A stretch of DNA of 64,000 bases, from the NCBI GenBank assembly GCA_028583415.1, contig CM053267.1, positions 21,459,814 to 21,523,813 on the forward strand, given 5' to 3'. Numbering within the stretch: position 1 is the stretch's first letter; every line of letters starts with the position of its first letter. This document shows, one piece after another, positions 1 through 11,692 of the stretch. A program made the translations under genes and the position numbers. The stretch comes from Protea cynaroides. Lineage: Eukaryota > Streptophyta > Magnoliopsida > Proteales > Proteaceae. Below the pieces are notes generated by a model that was not told where the DNA came from, did not search any database, and saw only the letters and a list, made by a program, of their open reading frames with translations.

Positions 1-441
1 ATGTCTCCGGAAGACCATACGCTTGGTTCTTGCCTTCCGTCGGTCACCCTCTATTGATCCTAGGGTTTTCCTATACAATATAGGTCTAAGCAAAGAGTTA
101 GAGTGGTTTCCCATTGCATTCAAGTCCTAGTTTCGATGATCTTCAACCTAGAACTTGAATCTAGGGTTTACCGACTGGATTAGGGTTTGTCGGCAAAAAC
201 AAGGTTTAGATCAATACCTTGCTTTCCATGGTATTGATCCAAACATGACTAACCATCCTAGAACGATTAAAGTAGAGGAAGGCTTAAGCACTTACCATTG
301 GTTCGCGGTAGAGTGTTCTTCGTCCAACAGCAATGGTGGCTCTTCCCTCTCCTTCCAAGCTTCTTCTCCTTCTTCAGCCTCTTTCTCCTCTATAGGATTT
401 ATGAGAATCAATGGAAGAGGTTTTAGGAGGTTTAAGGGTCC

Positions 442-449
442 TTATATAG
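442..449 (-). promoter_or_regulatory. LTR TATA box
   Basis: TATATAAG on the minus strand, followed by the conserved AGGACCCTTAAACC start of the leader. The same box lies about 300 bp inside every LTR of this family. Confidence 0.65.
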
Positions 450-556
450 GCTAGGGTTAGGTTTAGGAAGCCTCCTAACATTAGAAAAGTCCTTCGGTTT
501 AAAATTTGGAATGTGGGACCAGCAAAGATCCTTTTCAGGATCCAAGCTGCGCAGGC

Positions 557-608
557 CATACCGGTCGACCGTCGACCGGTACCATAGACTGGTACCATCG
601 ACCGGTAT
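557..608. promoter_or_regulatory. Promoter-proximal palindrome array (ACCGGTCGACCGGT type)
   Basis: Overlapping copies of ACCGGT, GGTCGACC and related half-sites lie about 110-160 bp upstream of the TATA box at 442-449. This is the position the array occupies in the other LTRs of the family. A regulatory role is inferred from the position only. Confidence 0.5.
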
Positions 609-747
609 GAAGTCTTTCATACTTGAATTGGTCCGATTTCTTACCTGTTTGTCATCTGCTCGTCCCGTCTGGCCCAGTGATGATTGGAAGAACTGTTACG
701 ACACAAACAAAAGGTTTAGATCGGGTTCATGGAGTGCGGGTCTTACA

Positions 748-843
748 TCTATACTGATACGGAAACTATAGTCATCGGTGGAAAGACATGTCATACGGCG
801 AAAAAAAATTAAATTAGCCCGAAATTTGGGTGCGGGTTTTATA
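748..843 (-). repeat. Remnant of an older LTR 5' end, minus strand
   Basis: The stretch ends in GTGCGGGTTTTATA, a diverged complement of the usual LTR start (minus strand TATAAAACCCGCAC against TGTAAGACCCGCAC). It is followed by a run of ten C, the complement of a G-rich polypurine tract, and then by the 3' end of a pol gene. It is therefore the last visible piece of the 3' LTR belonging to the pol at 844-3333, with the younger LTR at 1-747 inserted in it. Confidence 0.55.
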
Positions 844-3333
844 ACCCCCCCCCCTCCACGCCATTAAAAGAATTTCATCCCTAAAATTGGCTTAATTTGT
901 TTTTTGAACAATTGGGGATCCTTCTTACATATGTTGTCTTCCTTTTCCCATGAAGCTTCTTCCTTAGAATGATTCTTCCATTGCACCTTAATATAAGCAG
1001 TAGATTGGTTTCTGAACTCATGAGCTTTCTTATTTAGGATTGCTAGTGGGTCCTCTTCATAGCTTAGACTTACGTCAATCGATGGTGACTCAATGTTTAG
1101 GACATAGGCTAGGTCAGTGATGTACTTCTACAACGTTAAGACATGGTATATATCGTGAACACCTGCTACGGATGGAGGTAGAGCTAACTGGTATGCTACA
1201 ACTCCACTCCTATTGAGTATCTCATAAGGTTCTATGTATCTGGGACTCAGCCTCCCTTTCTTACCAAATCTTATAATTTCCTTTAGAGGAGATATCTTTA
1301 GAAATACTTTATCACCTACCTCAATTTCGAGGTCTTTGCGATGAATGTCAACATAACCTTTTCTGTCTTGATTGAGCTGCTTTGATCCATTTCTTGATCA
1401 AATCCACATTTTTACAAGTTTCTTGAATAATTTTCAGTTCAAGAATCCTTTTTTCACCAACTTCATTCAAATATAGGGAAGTCCTACACTTTCATCCATA
1501 AAGTACTTCATATGGAGTCATGTTGATGGTAGATTGATAACTATCATTATACTTGAACTCCATCAAAGAGAGATTCTAATCCCAATTTTCTTTGAAATCC
1601 AGAGTATACGTTCTGAGCATATCTTCAAGTATTTGAATTGTTCTCTTTGATTGACCGTCTGTCTAAGGGTGAAAGGTGGTACTAAACTTCAGATGAGTAC
1701 CCATGGCAATCTATAATCCATCCCAGACCTTAGAAGTAAATATTGAATCATGATCAGATACAAAGCTGGCTAGGACATCTTGTAGGCGGATGATGTGATC
1801 TATATAAAGTCTGGATAATTTATCCATAGAGTACTGATGACGAGCATCAATGAATCTTGCAGTCTTCGTGAATCTATCCACAATAACCCAAACTGCATCA
1901 ACAAATCGTGATGTCAAAGGTGACCTTGCGATGAAGTCCATGGAAATGTGGTCCCATTTCCATTCTGGTACAGGTAATGACTGTAGCTTATCGGCTGGTC
2001 TTTGACGCTCAGCTTTAACTTGTTGATACATCAAACACTTGTACACAAACTTAGCTATGTCATATTCTTTCTTCAAGTTATGGTACATCTTGGTACTTCC
2101 AAGATGCATAGAGTATGGAGATGAGTGGGCTTCAATTAGAATCTTTTGCTTCAAGTCTTCAGTAGATTATGGTACACATACTCTACCACGATAGTATAAA
2201 ATTCCATCATTCAAAATGAATTCTGGATCTTCCTTTCCATCTTTAATTTTACTCTTTAGTGTACTAAGGTGCGAATTTGATAACATTGCAGATTTAATTT
2301 CTTGCAACAACATCAATTGTATTTGTAGAGCACTAAGAGTAGTTGTAGCAGCTTCAATCCATTTTTTCAATATAGCACTTATAGTAGATTCTTCTAATAC
2401 TAGTGGAGGAATTACTTGAGCTATAAAAACATAGACATCTACTCTAGCTTCTTCCTTGCTTATTTGATTATCAACCATACATAGGGCTTTTCTACTGAGA
2501 GCATCAGCTACTACGTTAGCTTTCCCTGGATAGTATTATATATATCGCACTCATAACCTTTCAGCAATTCTAACCATCTTCTATGTCTCATATTGAGTTC
2601 TTTCTAATTGAATAGATAGGTGAAACTCTTATGGTCAGACATAATCTAGAACATTTCCCCATGAAGGTAGTGTCTCCATATCTTGAGCATAAATATGACA
2701 GCTTCTAACTTAAGATCATGAGTGCAAGTAATTCTTTTAATGTTGTTTTAATTGTCTAGAGGCATAAGCAATGACTTTACCTTTTTGCATCAACACACTT
2801 CCGAGTCCTAGCTTAGATGCATCAATATAGATAACCAATCTAGATGGGATTGTCAGTACAGGAGCAGAGACTAACTTCTCCTTTAATTACTGAATTGCTT
2901 CTTCACATTTCTCTGACCATTTGAATTTAGTTCATTTCTTTGTGCATCAAAGGAATGGCTATTCTAGAAAAGTCAACAACAAATCTTCTATAATAACTTG
3001 CTAGCCGAAGGAAACTTCTAACTTCAGTAATCGTCTTTAGTGCTCCCCAATCAAGAACTGCTTTAACCATGCTTGGATCAACATATATACCTTTGGCTGA
3101 AATAACATGTCCCAAGAAGGCTACTTCTCTCAATCACAACTCGCACTTCTTGAATTTAGTATATAACTTCTATTGTCCAAGTCCTTGTAAGGCTTACCTA
3201 AGGTGCATAGTATATTCTTCTACAATTTTTTAATATATTAGGATGACGTCAATGAACACAATCACAGAGCGATCTTGAAAATCGTGGAACATTGTTCATC
3301 AGTTCAATGAATGATGCTGGTGCACTGGTCCAG
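844..3333 (-). pseudogene. Decayed Ty3/gypsy pol: RT, RNase H, integrase, chromodomain
   Basis: Minus-strand pol remnant. From high to low coordinates it shows the RT palm around 3300-3330 (APAS then FIELMN), the RT thumb and connection at 2927-3133 (VAFLGHVISAKGI, SYYRRFV), scattered RNase H at about 2500-2900, the linker at 2167-2478, and integrase at 1711-2154. The integrase segment has the HxxxH-like zinc region, the first catalytic Asp in ISMDFI and the second in VSDHDS. A chromodomain-like tail lies near 930-1060 (KVQWKNHSKEEASWE). Stops and frameshifts are frequent, and it is more diverged than the other pols here. RT is cut off at about 3333, so PR and Gag are missing. Confidence 0.8.
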
Positions 3334-3686
3334 CACCGTACTAGGTATGATCGGTTGTTGTCCATGTGGTGATGATCCGTCATTGGGACACTAAATCTTA
3401 GGTATCTTGTGCGACTTACTCACATTCGAAGATGCTATAGGCTGCTTTCCAATTCCCTTTCCTATTGGCATACCAACACGAATAGTGCTAGGGATAGCAG
3501 TTGAGGTTTAGGTTCCCGAGGCAGTTATGATCTATGGTACCATTTCCTGATGCTATTCCTAGAGGCCCTGAATGAATCTCCCCATGACCCTTGAGATTTC
3601 TCCTAGAGCTAGAACTAGCGTAGAATCATGGTGTATTGCTTCAACCAATCTAGCTAGCATCTCAAGCTGAAAGTTTGACTGCTATC
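3334..3686. other. Unassigned stretch between pol remnant and LTR remnant
   Basis: No recognisable gene. A short minus-strand open stretch around 3555-3660 is rich in hydrophobic and acidic residues but matches nothing I know. It may be a gag or leader fragment; there is no primer-binding site next to the LTR remnant at 3687. Confidence 0.3.
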
Positions 3687-4740
3687 TCTCACACCTCAAT
3701 TCTGGTTGAACCAGAAGTATGAATGAACCGTTAATGAACAATGGCTCAAGCCAGGATCACATAAGACCGTGCCAACAATCAAACCATTACACTAAACCAT
3801 AATCAGAGATAATAAATAATAGTGAAAGTCTGTAACATTAATGAATTGGTATACATGATAAATAAATATTTAACTAATTATCTCAATGTTGACCAAAACA
3901 TAATAAATATCCCTTACAAGTTTTTAACCAAAAATACAAAAGTAAATCTAAAGATAAACACAATGGAAACACTCACATGAAGAATCATCATCAGCATAAG
4001 GAAATATAATTAAATATACATGAACAATATAAACAGTTTTAAATGACATGTTATATGCATAAACAACAGAACATCAAAACAAGCAATAAATAGGGTAGTT
4101 TGTTATTAACCAATTAGTTTTGGTCTTGTCCCTCACTTATTGAATGTCTATTGAATCTTTCCTAAGCGGTAAAAGTTATCTTGAAGTGGTTATGAAACCT
4201 AAACAAATATTTGAACTAAATTAGGGTTTGATTCTGACCAAATTCCAGTACTCAGCCTGATTGTCCGGACTGGTATTTCAGCCTTCCAGACATTGTCCGA
4301 TCGATTGACCGGTTTGACATATTTTATGACAGGTCAGCCATCCAGACAACCCTGAGACACTCACCGAGAGTGTCTGGTTAACTATCCAGCCTCACCATAG
4401 GTGCTTTCGGATAACAAAACCAAACAACCTTTAGGGCATCCCTTAGGTTGTCTTTCAGTCTGACTTCCTTCAGAGTAGATTCGTTGACTCTCCTTTGGGG
4501 GTCATCCTATATCATTCTAGGTCAAGAACACATTGGAGTTAGGGTTCCACTATAACCCTAGATTTATACACCCTAATGGTATTTATTATGCGATTCATAC
4601 AGTAGTGAAAGTAGATCACCGCCTCTGACGGATGTAAACTTAATCTCACACATACACTAACCTAGTTACAAAAGTTAGGAGCTTAAGTATGACTGAAATG
4701 TGCATGGACATAAAAATACTCTATACCCAGCCTATGCTTC
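3687..4740 (-). repeat. Diverged LTR remnant, minus strand, GTCCGGAC-motif family
   Basis: It starts with a mutated form of the usual LTR terminus (TCTCACACCTCAATTCTGG for TGTCACACCCCAATTCTGG) and continues with the AT-rich terminal region seen in other LTRs. The complement of the conserved GGTAAGGGAAC splice-donor-like segment lies at about 4120-4140. The internal tandem region is missing. At 4250-4440 it carries a palindrome-rich cluster built on TGTCCGGACTGG-type sites instead of ACCGGTCGACCGGT. The right boundary is uncertain because I cannot see the expected CTTACA end. Confidence 0.5.
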
Positions 4741-5048
4741 GATCACTGACTCCAAAGGACCTCAAAACCAAGAATAAAAAATCCCATGAAAGTAAATCAA
4801 ACGCTTTTTGAATATCTAACTTAAGAGCAACACCTTCACCTCCTATTTTTGTTTTCATCATATTTGCTGAAAGACCCATGCCCAAATCCCGTTATGATAC
4901 ATCTACTATGGGCATGAGTCGGGTCTTCCTAAGTATGAGCATATCTTATCGATGTGAGCAAGATAAGGAATTAAACGAGAGGCAACATCAAGGGACTAGA
5001 TTTAATCCCTTATGGAAATAGAGCACACCAACGAGTGCTAGGAAATTT
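4741..5048. other. Unassigned stretch
   Basis: No gene, LTR terminus or repeat recognised. It may be the rest of the LTR remnant on its left. Confidence 0.3.
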
Positions 5049-8000
5049 CTCGGACCCCGCTTATACCAACCCCAAAAGTCTGACGCACACGGAGCTAGAA
5101 TTGGCTGACCAAAATGAGGTCTAGCACTATGCAGAGGGCGTGCGGTCGACTACCGACTGCAAGGTCTAGCAGCACCCCCTGTGCATGGAATTGGGTTGAG
5201 GCCAACTTTGTACGAGACCCACTGTTCAAAAATTTATTTCTCCCTCCATGGCCGACAAGGATTGACTCTATTCATGGTAACCATCCATGATTGAATCTAA
5301 AATGGAAAGAGAGGGAGGAGAATCGTCTCTATTCCAAATTAATTTCCCAAACTTACTGATTTTGTGTAAAGAGATAGTAATATCTCCATTATCTCAAATC
5401 TAACCAAAAGAAAAGAGAAGAGATTGAGAGAGAAAGCTCTAACGCATGACAAGAGAGGAGGAAGAAGAAAGGAAGAAGAAGAGAGAATGAAACTCTTCTC
5501 TCCTAATACCACCGAGCAGAAGAGAACGCAGAGAAGAGGGAGAAGAAAAGAAAGAGATCAACCTTTGAAGCGTTGATGTATTTGTTGGAAAACTTGGAAG
5601 GGATGCCCTCTGTAAGTTTTTTTTTTTTCCTACTTCAAAAACCTCCTTTGTTAATGTGAATGACTGGAAAGAATGCAAAGCATGCCTGAGGAAGTATTGG
5701 ATCCCAGCCATTATTTGTAAAACTGTAAGATAAAGAAAAAGGGATGAAATAAGAAGTTATCTCAGTAAGCAAATGAATAAAGGATTTTGTAAGGAAATAT
5801 ATGATCTAACTACCACCTGTGGTGAAGCTATGGACGTGTGCACCATTGTTTTCAGTTTTAATGATGAACGGTAATGCACATGAGATTGACTGGTGGTTAA
5901 GATGATCCATGAGTGTTAGAAACTCTGAAAGGACCTTAGGAAACCCATGACTAGTATTTGATACCAGATCCGAAAGATGGAAATCTGATCTAAGAGGAAT
6001 AAAATCATATTTGAGATCTCAACAATTGTCGAATCAAAATGGTATCCATAACCATACATAAAAGTAGAGTTTTGAAACCAAACTCAGTGGATAGACCCTT
6101 AAGAATGTGAAAAACACGTCAAAAGAGATTTGGAGTCCAGATGGCAACGATTTAACGTATGGTCTATGATGTGCCGCACGGCCAAAAAAGAGATGTGCGG
6201 TCTTACACATGCCGCACGCCATTCCGTCAACAGAAGTCTACCAAACTCGACCAGAGGCACTCTGATAGTTTATTAGATCTTATTGAAGGGCCAAAACCCT
6301 AAAATTTATATGTTTTAATGCAGAAATATATCGCACATCATGAATATTGAAGATACGTGATGATATATGCCTTGAATGAGTTAATCATGAAGTTATAAGA
6401 CAAGATAGGACTAGGAACCAATCCTACAAAGGTTAGGTAAGTGTTAGTGAAGTTGACAGAGCCAAAGGTCCATGTTTTGACGTGTGGTCGACCTAGTGCC
6501 GTACACCTTGTAGCCAATGACCATGCAGTTGATTATGTGCCACACATGGTACCGAGCTCTGTTAATAACCATTTTCGGTTAGTGACCCTATAGAAATTAC
6601 ATGAGCATGCCTATAGGCTTAAATGTCCAAAAATCAGATGCTCATAGTATTAAGTAAGATGTTTCAATTGATTAAGCCATATGTAACTTGCTGTTTAGCA
6701 TGTAAATTGGTTAGTAACCTTGGACAGCATATAAGAAACTTTAAGAATGAAAAATTAGAACCCCTGACTTTGTGATAAGAAGTCATTCTTAGTATTAAGG
6801 TGTTCAGAAGGAAAACCCTACTAGCAAGTGTACCGTCTCATGGAAGATTGGTGTGACTAGCACTAGATTCCTAGGGACAACAGGCTTACTACAAGTGTAA
6901 ATGTGCCCACAAGTGGTGAATGGTGACAACTGAATCTAGTAATGAAACCCTAGATGCCAAAGCATGATAAGCAAACAATAAATGGAATGTACTAAACATT
7001 GGTGAGCTATTAAGCCATGAACACCCGAGAAGTGAGCTAAAAGAGAAGTTTAATTAATTCTATCAAATAATATATTAACAAATATTATTGTTTGTAATGA
7101 TGAATCCTTAGCTACGAGAACTCTGATAGACTACGGCTCATATGACTTGCCAAGGACTACTCTCCAAGTACAGTAAGGGAACTAAACCTTTGTTTAGTAG
7201 ACTAGTTCTTTTAATTTATGTTGAATGATGTTATGTGATTGATAACATGCCTTGTGTGTGATAACATGCCATCTAATAAACTGTATTGTTTGCTCATGCA
7301 TATGCATTCTATTATGTGCGATAAGTGATACTCATAGTGGTGTGGAAGTGGGGTAGAATGGGACACCTCGTGACCCCCATGAAAGGTAGAGCTAGTCTTG
7401 TTGCTTCATGATGTTTGGTTAAGTCAGTAAGGAGGAAGGTGGGTGGAATGGGACGTATGCACCACTTGTTATTGGCACTGCTTTGCATTTACCATATGTA
7501 ACTTAGCCACGTCATGATATCTTAAGTGGGGACTAGATGGGGTCGAAAGCTTGGCGAAGTTACGGTGCAGTAAAATGATTAATTAGGTAAACATGGTTAG
7601 TCGAACATAACTATCCCGATAACTGTACCCCTGGCCATTAGGGGGTTATATAATGGCATAGGTTCAATAAAAAAGTGGTATGAATATAGCTGCAATGCTC
7701 CCCATGGCCGACGTGATGGTATGGGATGGCGAGTCGACTAGTGGGATTACCATCTCTTCAAGTATCCGACGGACTATGGACTTGGGATAAGTTGGGTAGA
7801 GGCAGTAGTGGAAAAACGGACTTGCATTCCAATGATGGACCTATACTTGGGGGATCTACTGTGCTCCATGTGTGACAGTATCATTCTGATGGGGTGACTT
7901 GTGCAACCTGAAAACTCCATGTGTGGGTTGTCTTGAGCTAATGCTTACAGTTATGTACCAGACCATAGTTGATAACTGCATACATATTGTTTGTTGCATG

Positions 8001-8495
8001 TTTGGTTTTCTTACTAAGCTCATTGGTTAAGCTTACTCTGTGCACACAAACTCTTTTAGATAATGCAGGTATTTCTCGTGGCTCATCGGGTTATAGTCCG
8101 TTTGCTGTGGAGAATGAGGACTCTGAACCTGAGGAGTTATCTGATTCTTGAAGCATTCCATAGAGTTGAGCATGGGTTTACATTGTGCCTGTGTTCTCTT
8201 TCCTGATAGTTGGGACTATCTTATTTATTTTTGGTTTTACGAAGCAAATAAACTATGAACAATAGTATTGGTTTGGAATACTTTAAGTTTGAATTATTTA
8301 AATTGGACAATTGGCTTGGAATCATTTTAATTTGGTTTAATTATTTTGAATTAATTGGTTTAAATATTTGAATAATGAATCATTGTTGTGAAAACTTTGG
8401 ACTTTTAATATAATGACTTATTTAGTAAGCATTGATTTAATGGTTTAAAAATTGTAAGTCTTCCGTTATTTATTTTCTTCTAGTTTGAATAACAT
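5049..8495 (+). repeat. Long diverged LTR-like remnant, plus strand, GTGCGGTCGAC-motif family
   Basis: It has the same internal order as the other LTRs. A motif cluster (GTGCGGTCGAC) lies near 5140. A purine-rich leader at 5400-5560 is followed by a donor-like CTGTAAGTTT at about 5595. More clusters (GTGCCGCAC, GTGTGGTCGACCTAG) lie at 6150-6235 and 6470-6560. A GTAAGGGAAC-like donor follows near 7176, then a G-rich tandem region, and an acceptor AATGCAG before a short acidic reading frame (7969-8151). The GTGTGACA terminus is not seen. Left and right limits are estimates; the left one rests on a weak match to the usual LTR start. Confidence 0.45.
7969..8151 (+). CDS. Small LTR-embedded reading frame, acidic tail, unknown function
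   Basis: A 60-codon frame with a Met start. The last 28 codons follow a splice-acceptor-like AATGCAG, the same place and phase as the small conserved frame in the other LTRs (for example 23778-23899). The N-terminal part is hydrophobic, like the read-through version in T4. The tail is very acidic (ENEDSEPEELSDS) and lacks the Cys-Glu-Cys motif. If spliced, only the part from 8069 would be coding. The homology is inferred mainly from position. Confidence 0.35.
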   Translation: MITAYILFVACLVFLLSSLVKLTLCTQTLLDNAGISRGSSGYSPFAVENEDSEPEELSDS

Positions 8496-9516
8496 GTCTT
8501 TTTAAATTAAGAAGGTAAATTTACTCTGATAATTATTATGTCCGATTTGATTGTGGAGTACCATGACTGAGCATTCCTGAAAGGGGATTTCTTGTGCCTA
8601 GATAGGATAGAGAGATTCCATTGCATTCCATGGTATCGATACATCGAAAACAAGGTGTAACATTTTCTAACTCTGAAACCATGCAAATATTGGAAAATAT
8701 CACCTTCCCTTCGAAAAAACACTTTGTTCTGGAGATCACTTTGGAAGAAGAAAGCCCATCCTTGTGGCCATGATTTTTGTTAAAGTAAAATCTTAAATAG
8801 TTACAAAGTGATAGAAGTGGATTATGATTTACTTTTATTTTTTGGTACCAAGGTGGGCCTACCTCAATGGTGGCATAGAGAGGGAATTGGCATCCAATGG
8901 AGCCTGAGAAAGAGATGTGGGGAAGGGGATGGGGAAAGTGGTTAGCTTGTCACCCGATGAAGGGTTTTATCATAGATCAACTCACAGTCCTATTACTAAA
9001 CTGTGTTAGCATGCTTTGACGTGGTAGCGCAACAAGAAAAGCAAAACTCTTAAGGGCAGTGTTAGTGACGGTGGTCAACGATTAGCTCGACCACCGAGAC
9101 AGTGTGGGAGGAATCGATGAAACATGAATCAATGAAAGAACATCAATTCAAATCCTATATCTTCAAATTGAGAGAGACCAAAAATTCTCACTATTTCTTG
9201 ATTCATGGACCAAATCTGATTCAGTGGGATCTTTTACTCATATTTTTCTTCCATCAAGAATTTTTTTTATCGAATTGTTTCACCTCTTGAATTTGGAGTA
9301 TTCTACTTTCACGCAATTTACAAGATTCAACAAGCAACTCATATTTCATGATCAAAAGTAGAGTACTGCATGTAATAGAGGTTCTTCTATATTTTACAAC
9401 AATTGAAATATTGTTGAAAGAAATACACCCGACCATCTTGAACTTACAACAAATGCACAGGCTAAAAGCAACCACCACAATAGAAATGCTTTCCCAATAT
9501 ATAATTTACTTACACA
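8496..9516. other. Unassigned AT-rich stretch
   Basis: No LTR terminus, retrotransposon domain or RNA gene recognised. Short reading frames on both strands look like chance. Confidence 0.4.
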
Positions 9517-9778
9517 TGTTAGGGATGAAAGCGCAAACAAGAAAAAATATGAAAAACAAACAAACACACAACATGAGGATTTACTATGGTTCAACATCCA
9601 ATATGGATTCTGAACCCAATCCGGAATGCCTACCTCTACCCCAGTGAACTAGAGGATTTCTTTATTTACAAGAAACTTCTACACATCTCTCCACCTTAAA
9701 AAGTATTTTCCTTTACTCTTTTACTTAGGGTAGAGACAATATATAAACTCCTTAGAAACCCTAATCCCAAACAATTAT
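9517..9778 (-). repeat. C1 3' LTR, outer part (continues at 35814)
   Basis: It matches the C1 5' LTR at 49546-49894 over the TGTTAGGG start, the GAGGATTTA.. block and the ACACCTCTC.. block. T1 interrupts it after ATTAT (9774-9778), which is repeated at 35809-35813. Confidence 0.85.
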
Positions 9779-9924
9779 TGTAAGACCCGCACTCCATGAA
9801 CCCGATCTAAACCTTTCATTCATGTCGTAACAGGTCTTCCAATCATCACCGAGTCAGACGGGATGGGTAGAAGACAACCAGGTATGAAATGGACCATAAT
9901 TTAGGATGAAATTTTCATACCGGT

Positions 9925-9975
9925 TAATGGTACCGGTCTTGGTACCGGTCGACCGGTATAGCCTGCGCAGCTGAC
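9925..9975. promoter_or_regulatory. Palindrome array 1 in T1 5' LTR U3
   Basis: It contains the perfect 14-bp palindrome ACCGGTCGACCGGT together with ACCGGTT and two GGTACCGGTC sites. It lies about 100 bp upstream of the TATA box. Equivalent arrays are at 21715-21765 (T1 3' LTR), 21998-22043 and 31748-31777 (T2), 37639-37688 and 47362-47413 (T3), and 58710-58762 (T4). Confidence 0.55.
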
Positions 9976-10075
9976 CACTTAGATCCAAAAACGGATCTCT
10001 GTGGGTCCTACTTTTCAAATTTCAAACCCTAGGACTTTCTTAACATAAGGGGACTTCCTAAACTCAACCCTAGCC

Positions 10076-10083
10076 TATATAAG
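10076..10083 (+). promoter_or_regulatory. T1 5' LTR TATA box
   Basis: TATATAAG in the context CCTAGCCTATATAAGGACCC, conserved in the T3 LTRs; T2 has TATAAATA at the same place. It is the likely core promoter for the genomic transcript, with the start expected about 25-35 bp downstream. Confidence 0.7.
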
Positions 10084-10521
10084 GACCCTTAAGCCTCCTA
10101 AAATCTCTCTCATTGATCCTCACAAACCCTAGAGAGGAGAAAGAGGTTGAAGAAGGAGAAGAAGCTAGGAAGGAGAGGGAAGAGCCGCCATTGCCGTTGG
10201 ACGAAGAACTCTCTACCGCGAACCAATGGTAAGTGATTAAACCTTCCTCTACTTTAATCATTCTAGGATGGTGAGTTATGATTGGATCAATACCATGCAA
10301 AGCGAGGTATTGATCGAAACCCTATTTTGCCGTCAAACCCTAATACTGTCGGTAAACCCAATATTCAAGTTCTAGGTTGAAAAATCATCGAAACTAGGAC
10401 TTGAATTGAGTTGGAAACAACTCTAACTCATTGCTTAGACCTAGAATGTATAGAAGAAACCCTAGAAATCAATAGGGGGTGACCGACGGAAGGCGAGAAC
10501 CGGATGTATTGTCTTCCAGAG

Positions 10522-10686
10522 ACATACCGGTCGACCATACCGGTCGCACCCTATGCGACCGGTACCTGTGACCAGTATCTCCCGAAGGCTGGTCTGTGGG
10601 GACCGATCGACCATACCGGTTGCACCTTTCCCCACAGTGCCACGGCCGGTACCTACGATCGGTACCTGTGACCGGTCTGCTCTGTG
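10522..10686. promoter_or_regulatory. Palindrome/hairpin array 2 in T1 5' LTR leader intron
   Basis: A dense array of ACCGGTCGACC, ACCGGTCGCA and related sites. It includes a perfect hairpin with 11-bp arms (10538-10548 and 10554-10564, loop CCCTA) and an outer TGTGGGG/CCCCACA pair (10595-10601 and 10630-10636). It lies between the donor at 10229 and the acceptor at 10767. Equivalents: 22598-22740, 32337-32480, 34367-34510, 38305-38455, 47967-48095 and 58000-58147. Confidence 0.55.
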
Positions 10687-10767
10687 AGAAGTGTTTTGAC
10701 CTTGTTGGTTTTTCGACCAACGTAAACCCTAAGAAAACTATTCTAATTCAACCCTAACATCATGTAG

Positions 10768-11692
10768 GACCTTGTGATAGCATGTTTGGATTTTGTGAAG
10801 CGAAGAAAGCTATCAAACAAGTGTTAGGTAAGGGAATCAGACCTAAACCCTAATAATTTAATAACAGTAAAACGTTGTTAATAACTATGATTTGGTGGAC
10901 TAATGTTTGTGCATACTCGCATGTCATCCTTTACTTTCAGTTATTATTATTGTTCATGCATACTCGCTATGCTAAGATGTGACTGTTAGGCATGTGATTG
11001 TTTTTGTTGGTATGTGGAATGGGAAGGACCGAAGGTCTGAGATCATTCCTCACACTAGCACTTTTTCATATCGTTCTGTCTTAGCATGCTTGGTGCGAGT
11101 ACGGTATTAGGGGGAGGAAGTGGCACTGTGGTCTCTCGCCTGGCCACTAGACTCTAGCTCTATCTCTATGCTGTATGGAGCTGTGCTGGGATAGGTCCTA
11201 GATTGATGACATATAGGATTGGTTAGTTGCGAGTCTAGTTTGTAAGCCCTCGCCAATAGGGGCTTACGTGTGGGTATGGGTAGGGTATCAGGGAAAGTGT
11301 TTGCGGTGTTTGATCCGGACGCTTTATCTCTATCTCTATTCCATGGTGGGTGCATGTGAGACGACAGTGGTATTTGATCCATTGGACGGCTTCATACACT
11401 CGTGTATAGAGGTGCGGTGGCCACTAATCCTTTCTATAGCACATTGCAAACTTAAAACCAGACCATAATGTGAATGTTACTCATGCATATGTTTGTTGTA
11501 TTGTCTGATTGTCTTACTGAGCTAAGTTGTGAGCTCACCCTTGTGTACACACTATTTCTAGATGTTGATGCAGGTTTTACTATGGAGCACTACGTAGATG
11601 CTCCGACGTATGGAGGTGTTGCTGCTTTAGAAGTGTAAGTAGGAGACGAGCATGACGCTTTACGCGAGTGCCCTTTCTGCGTATACCTCTAG
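10768..11692 (+). pseudogene. Small spliced LTR reading frame, T1 5' LTR copy (exons 10768-10827 and 11574-11692)
   Basis: Two exon-like segments lie between CATGTAG|GA...|GTAAGG and GATGCAG|GT. Joined in phase 1 they give one frame that continues into a segment resembling the conserved EDYxxAPxYGGVAALE pattern of the other LTRs. In T1 a TAA follows the residues equivalent to VAALEV, before the Cys-rich tail, and the tail's first Cys is also changed (CGCGAG for TGCGAG). The same TAA is in the T1 3' LTR, so it predates insertion. No AUG is obvious upstream except one inside the first exon. Function unknown. Confidence 0.4.

Larger units (their letters stand above)
1..747 (-). repeat. Partial LTR of the T1/T3/T4 family, minus strand, cut by window start
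   Basis: Read on the minus strand, this is the 5' part of an LTR of the same family as those at 9779-12029 and 37491-39756. It ends at 747 with the complement of the LTR start TGTAAGACCCGCACTCC. It contains a TATA box, the leader exon and a promoter-proximal palindrome array in the family order. The sequence to the right is not the internal region expected next to this end, so it is either a solo LTR or the 5' LTR of an element lying to the left of the window. It is inserted into an older LTR (748-843). Confidence 0.85.

Noticed and set aside
5439..5711. 90-codon minus-strand Ser/Phe-rich frame
   Set aside because: Antisense to a purine-rich leader; low-complexity translation, no support.
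10070..10300. Minus-strand frame of 76 codons across the T1 LTR leader, with similar frames at 155-454, 33950-34180 and 37821-38021
   Set aside because: It recurs because the LTR recurs. It lies antisense to the leader exon, is interrupted in several copies, and resembles no known protein.
10522..10686. CRISPR-like or satellite array
   Set aside because: The short palindromes are irregularly spaced, without uniform repeats or spacers, and sit at fixed places inside LTRs of a plant element.
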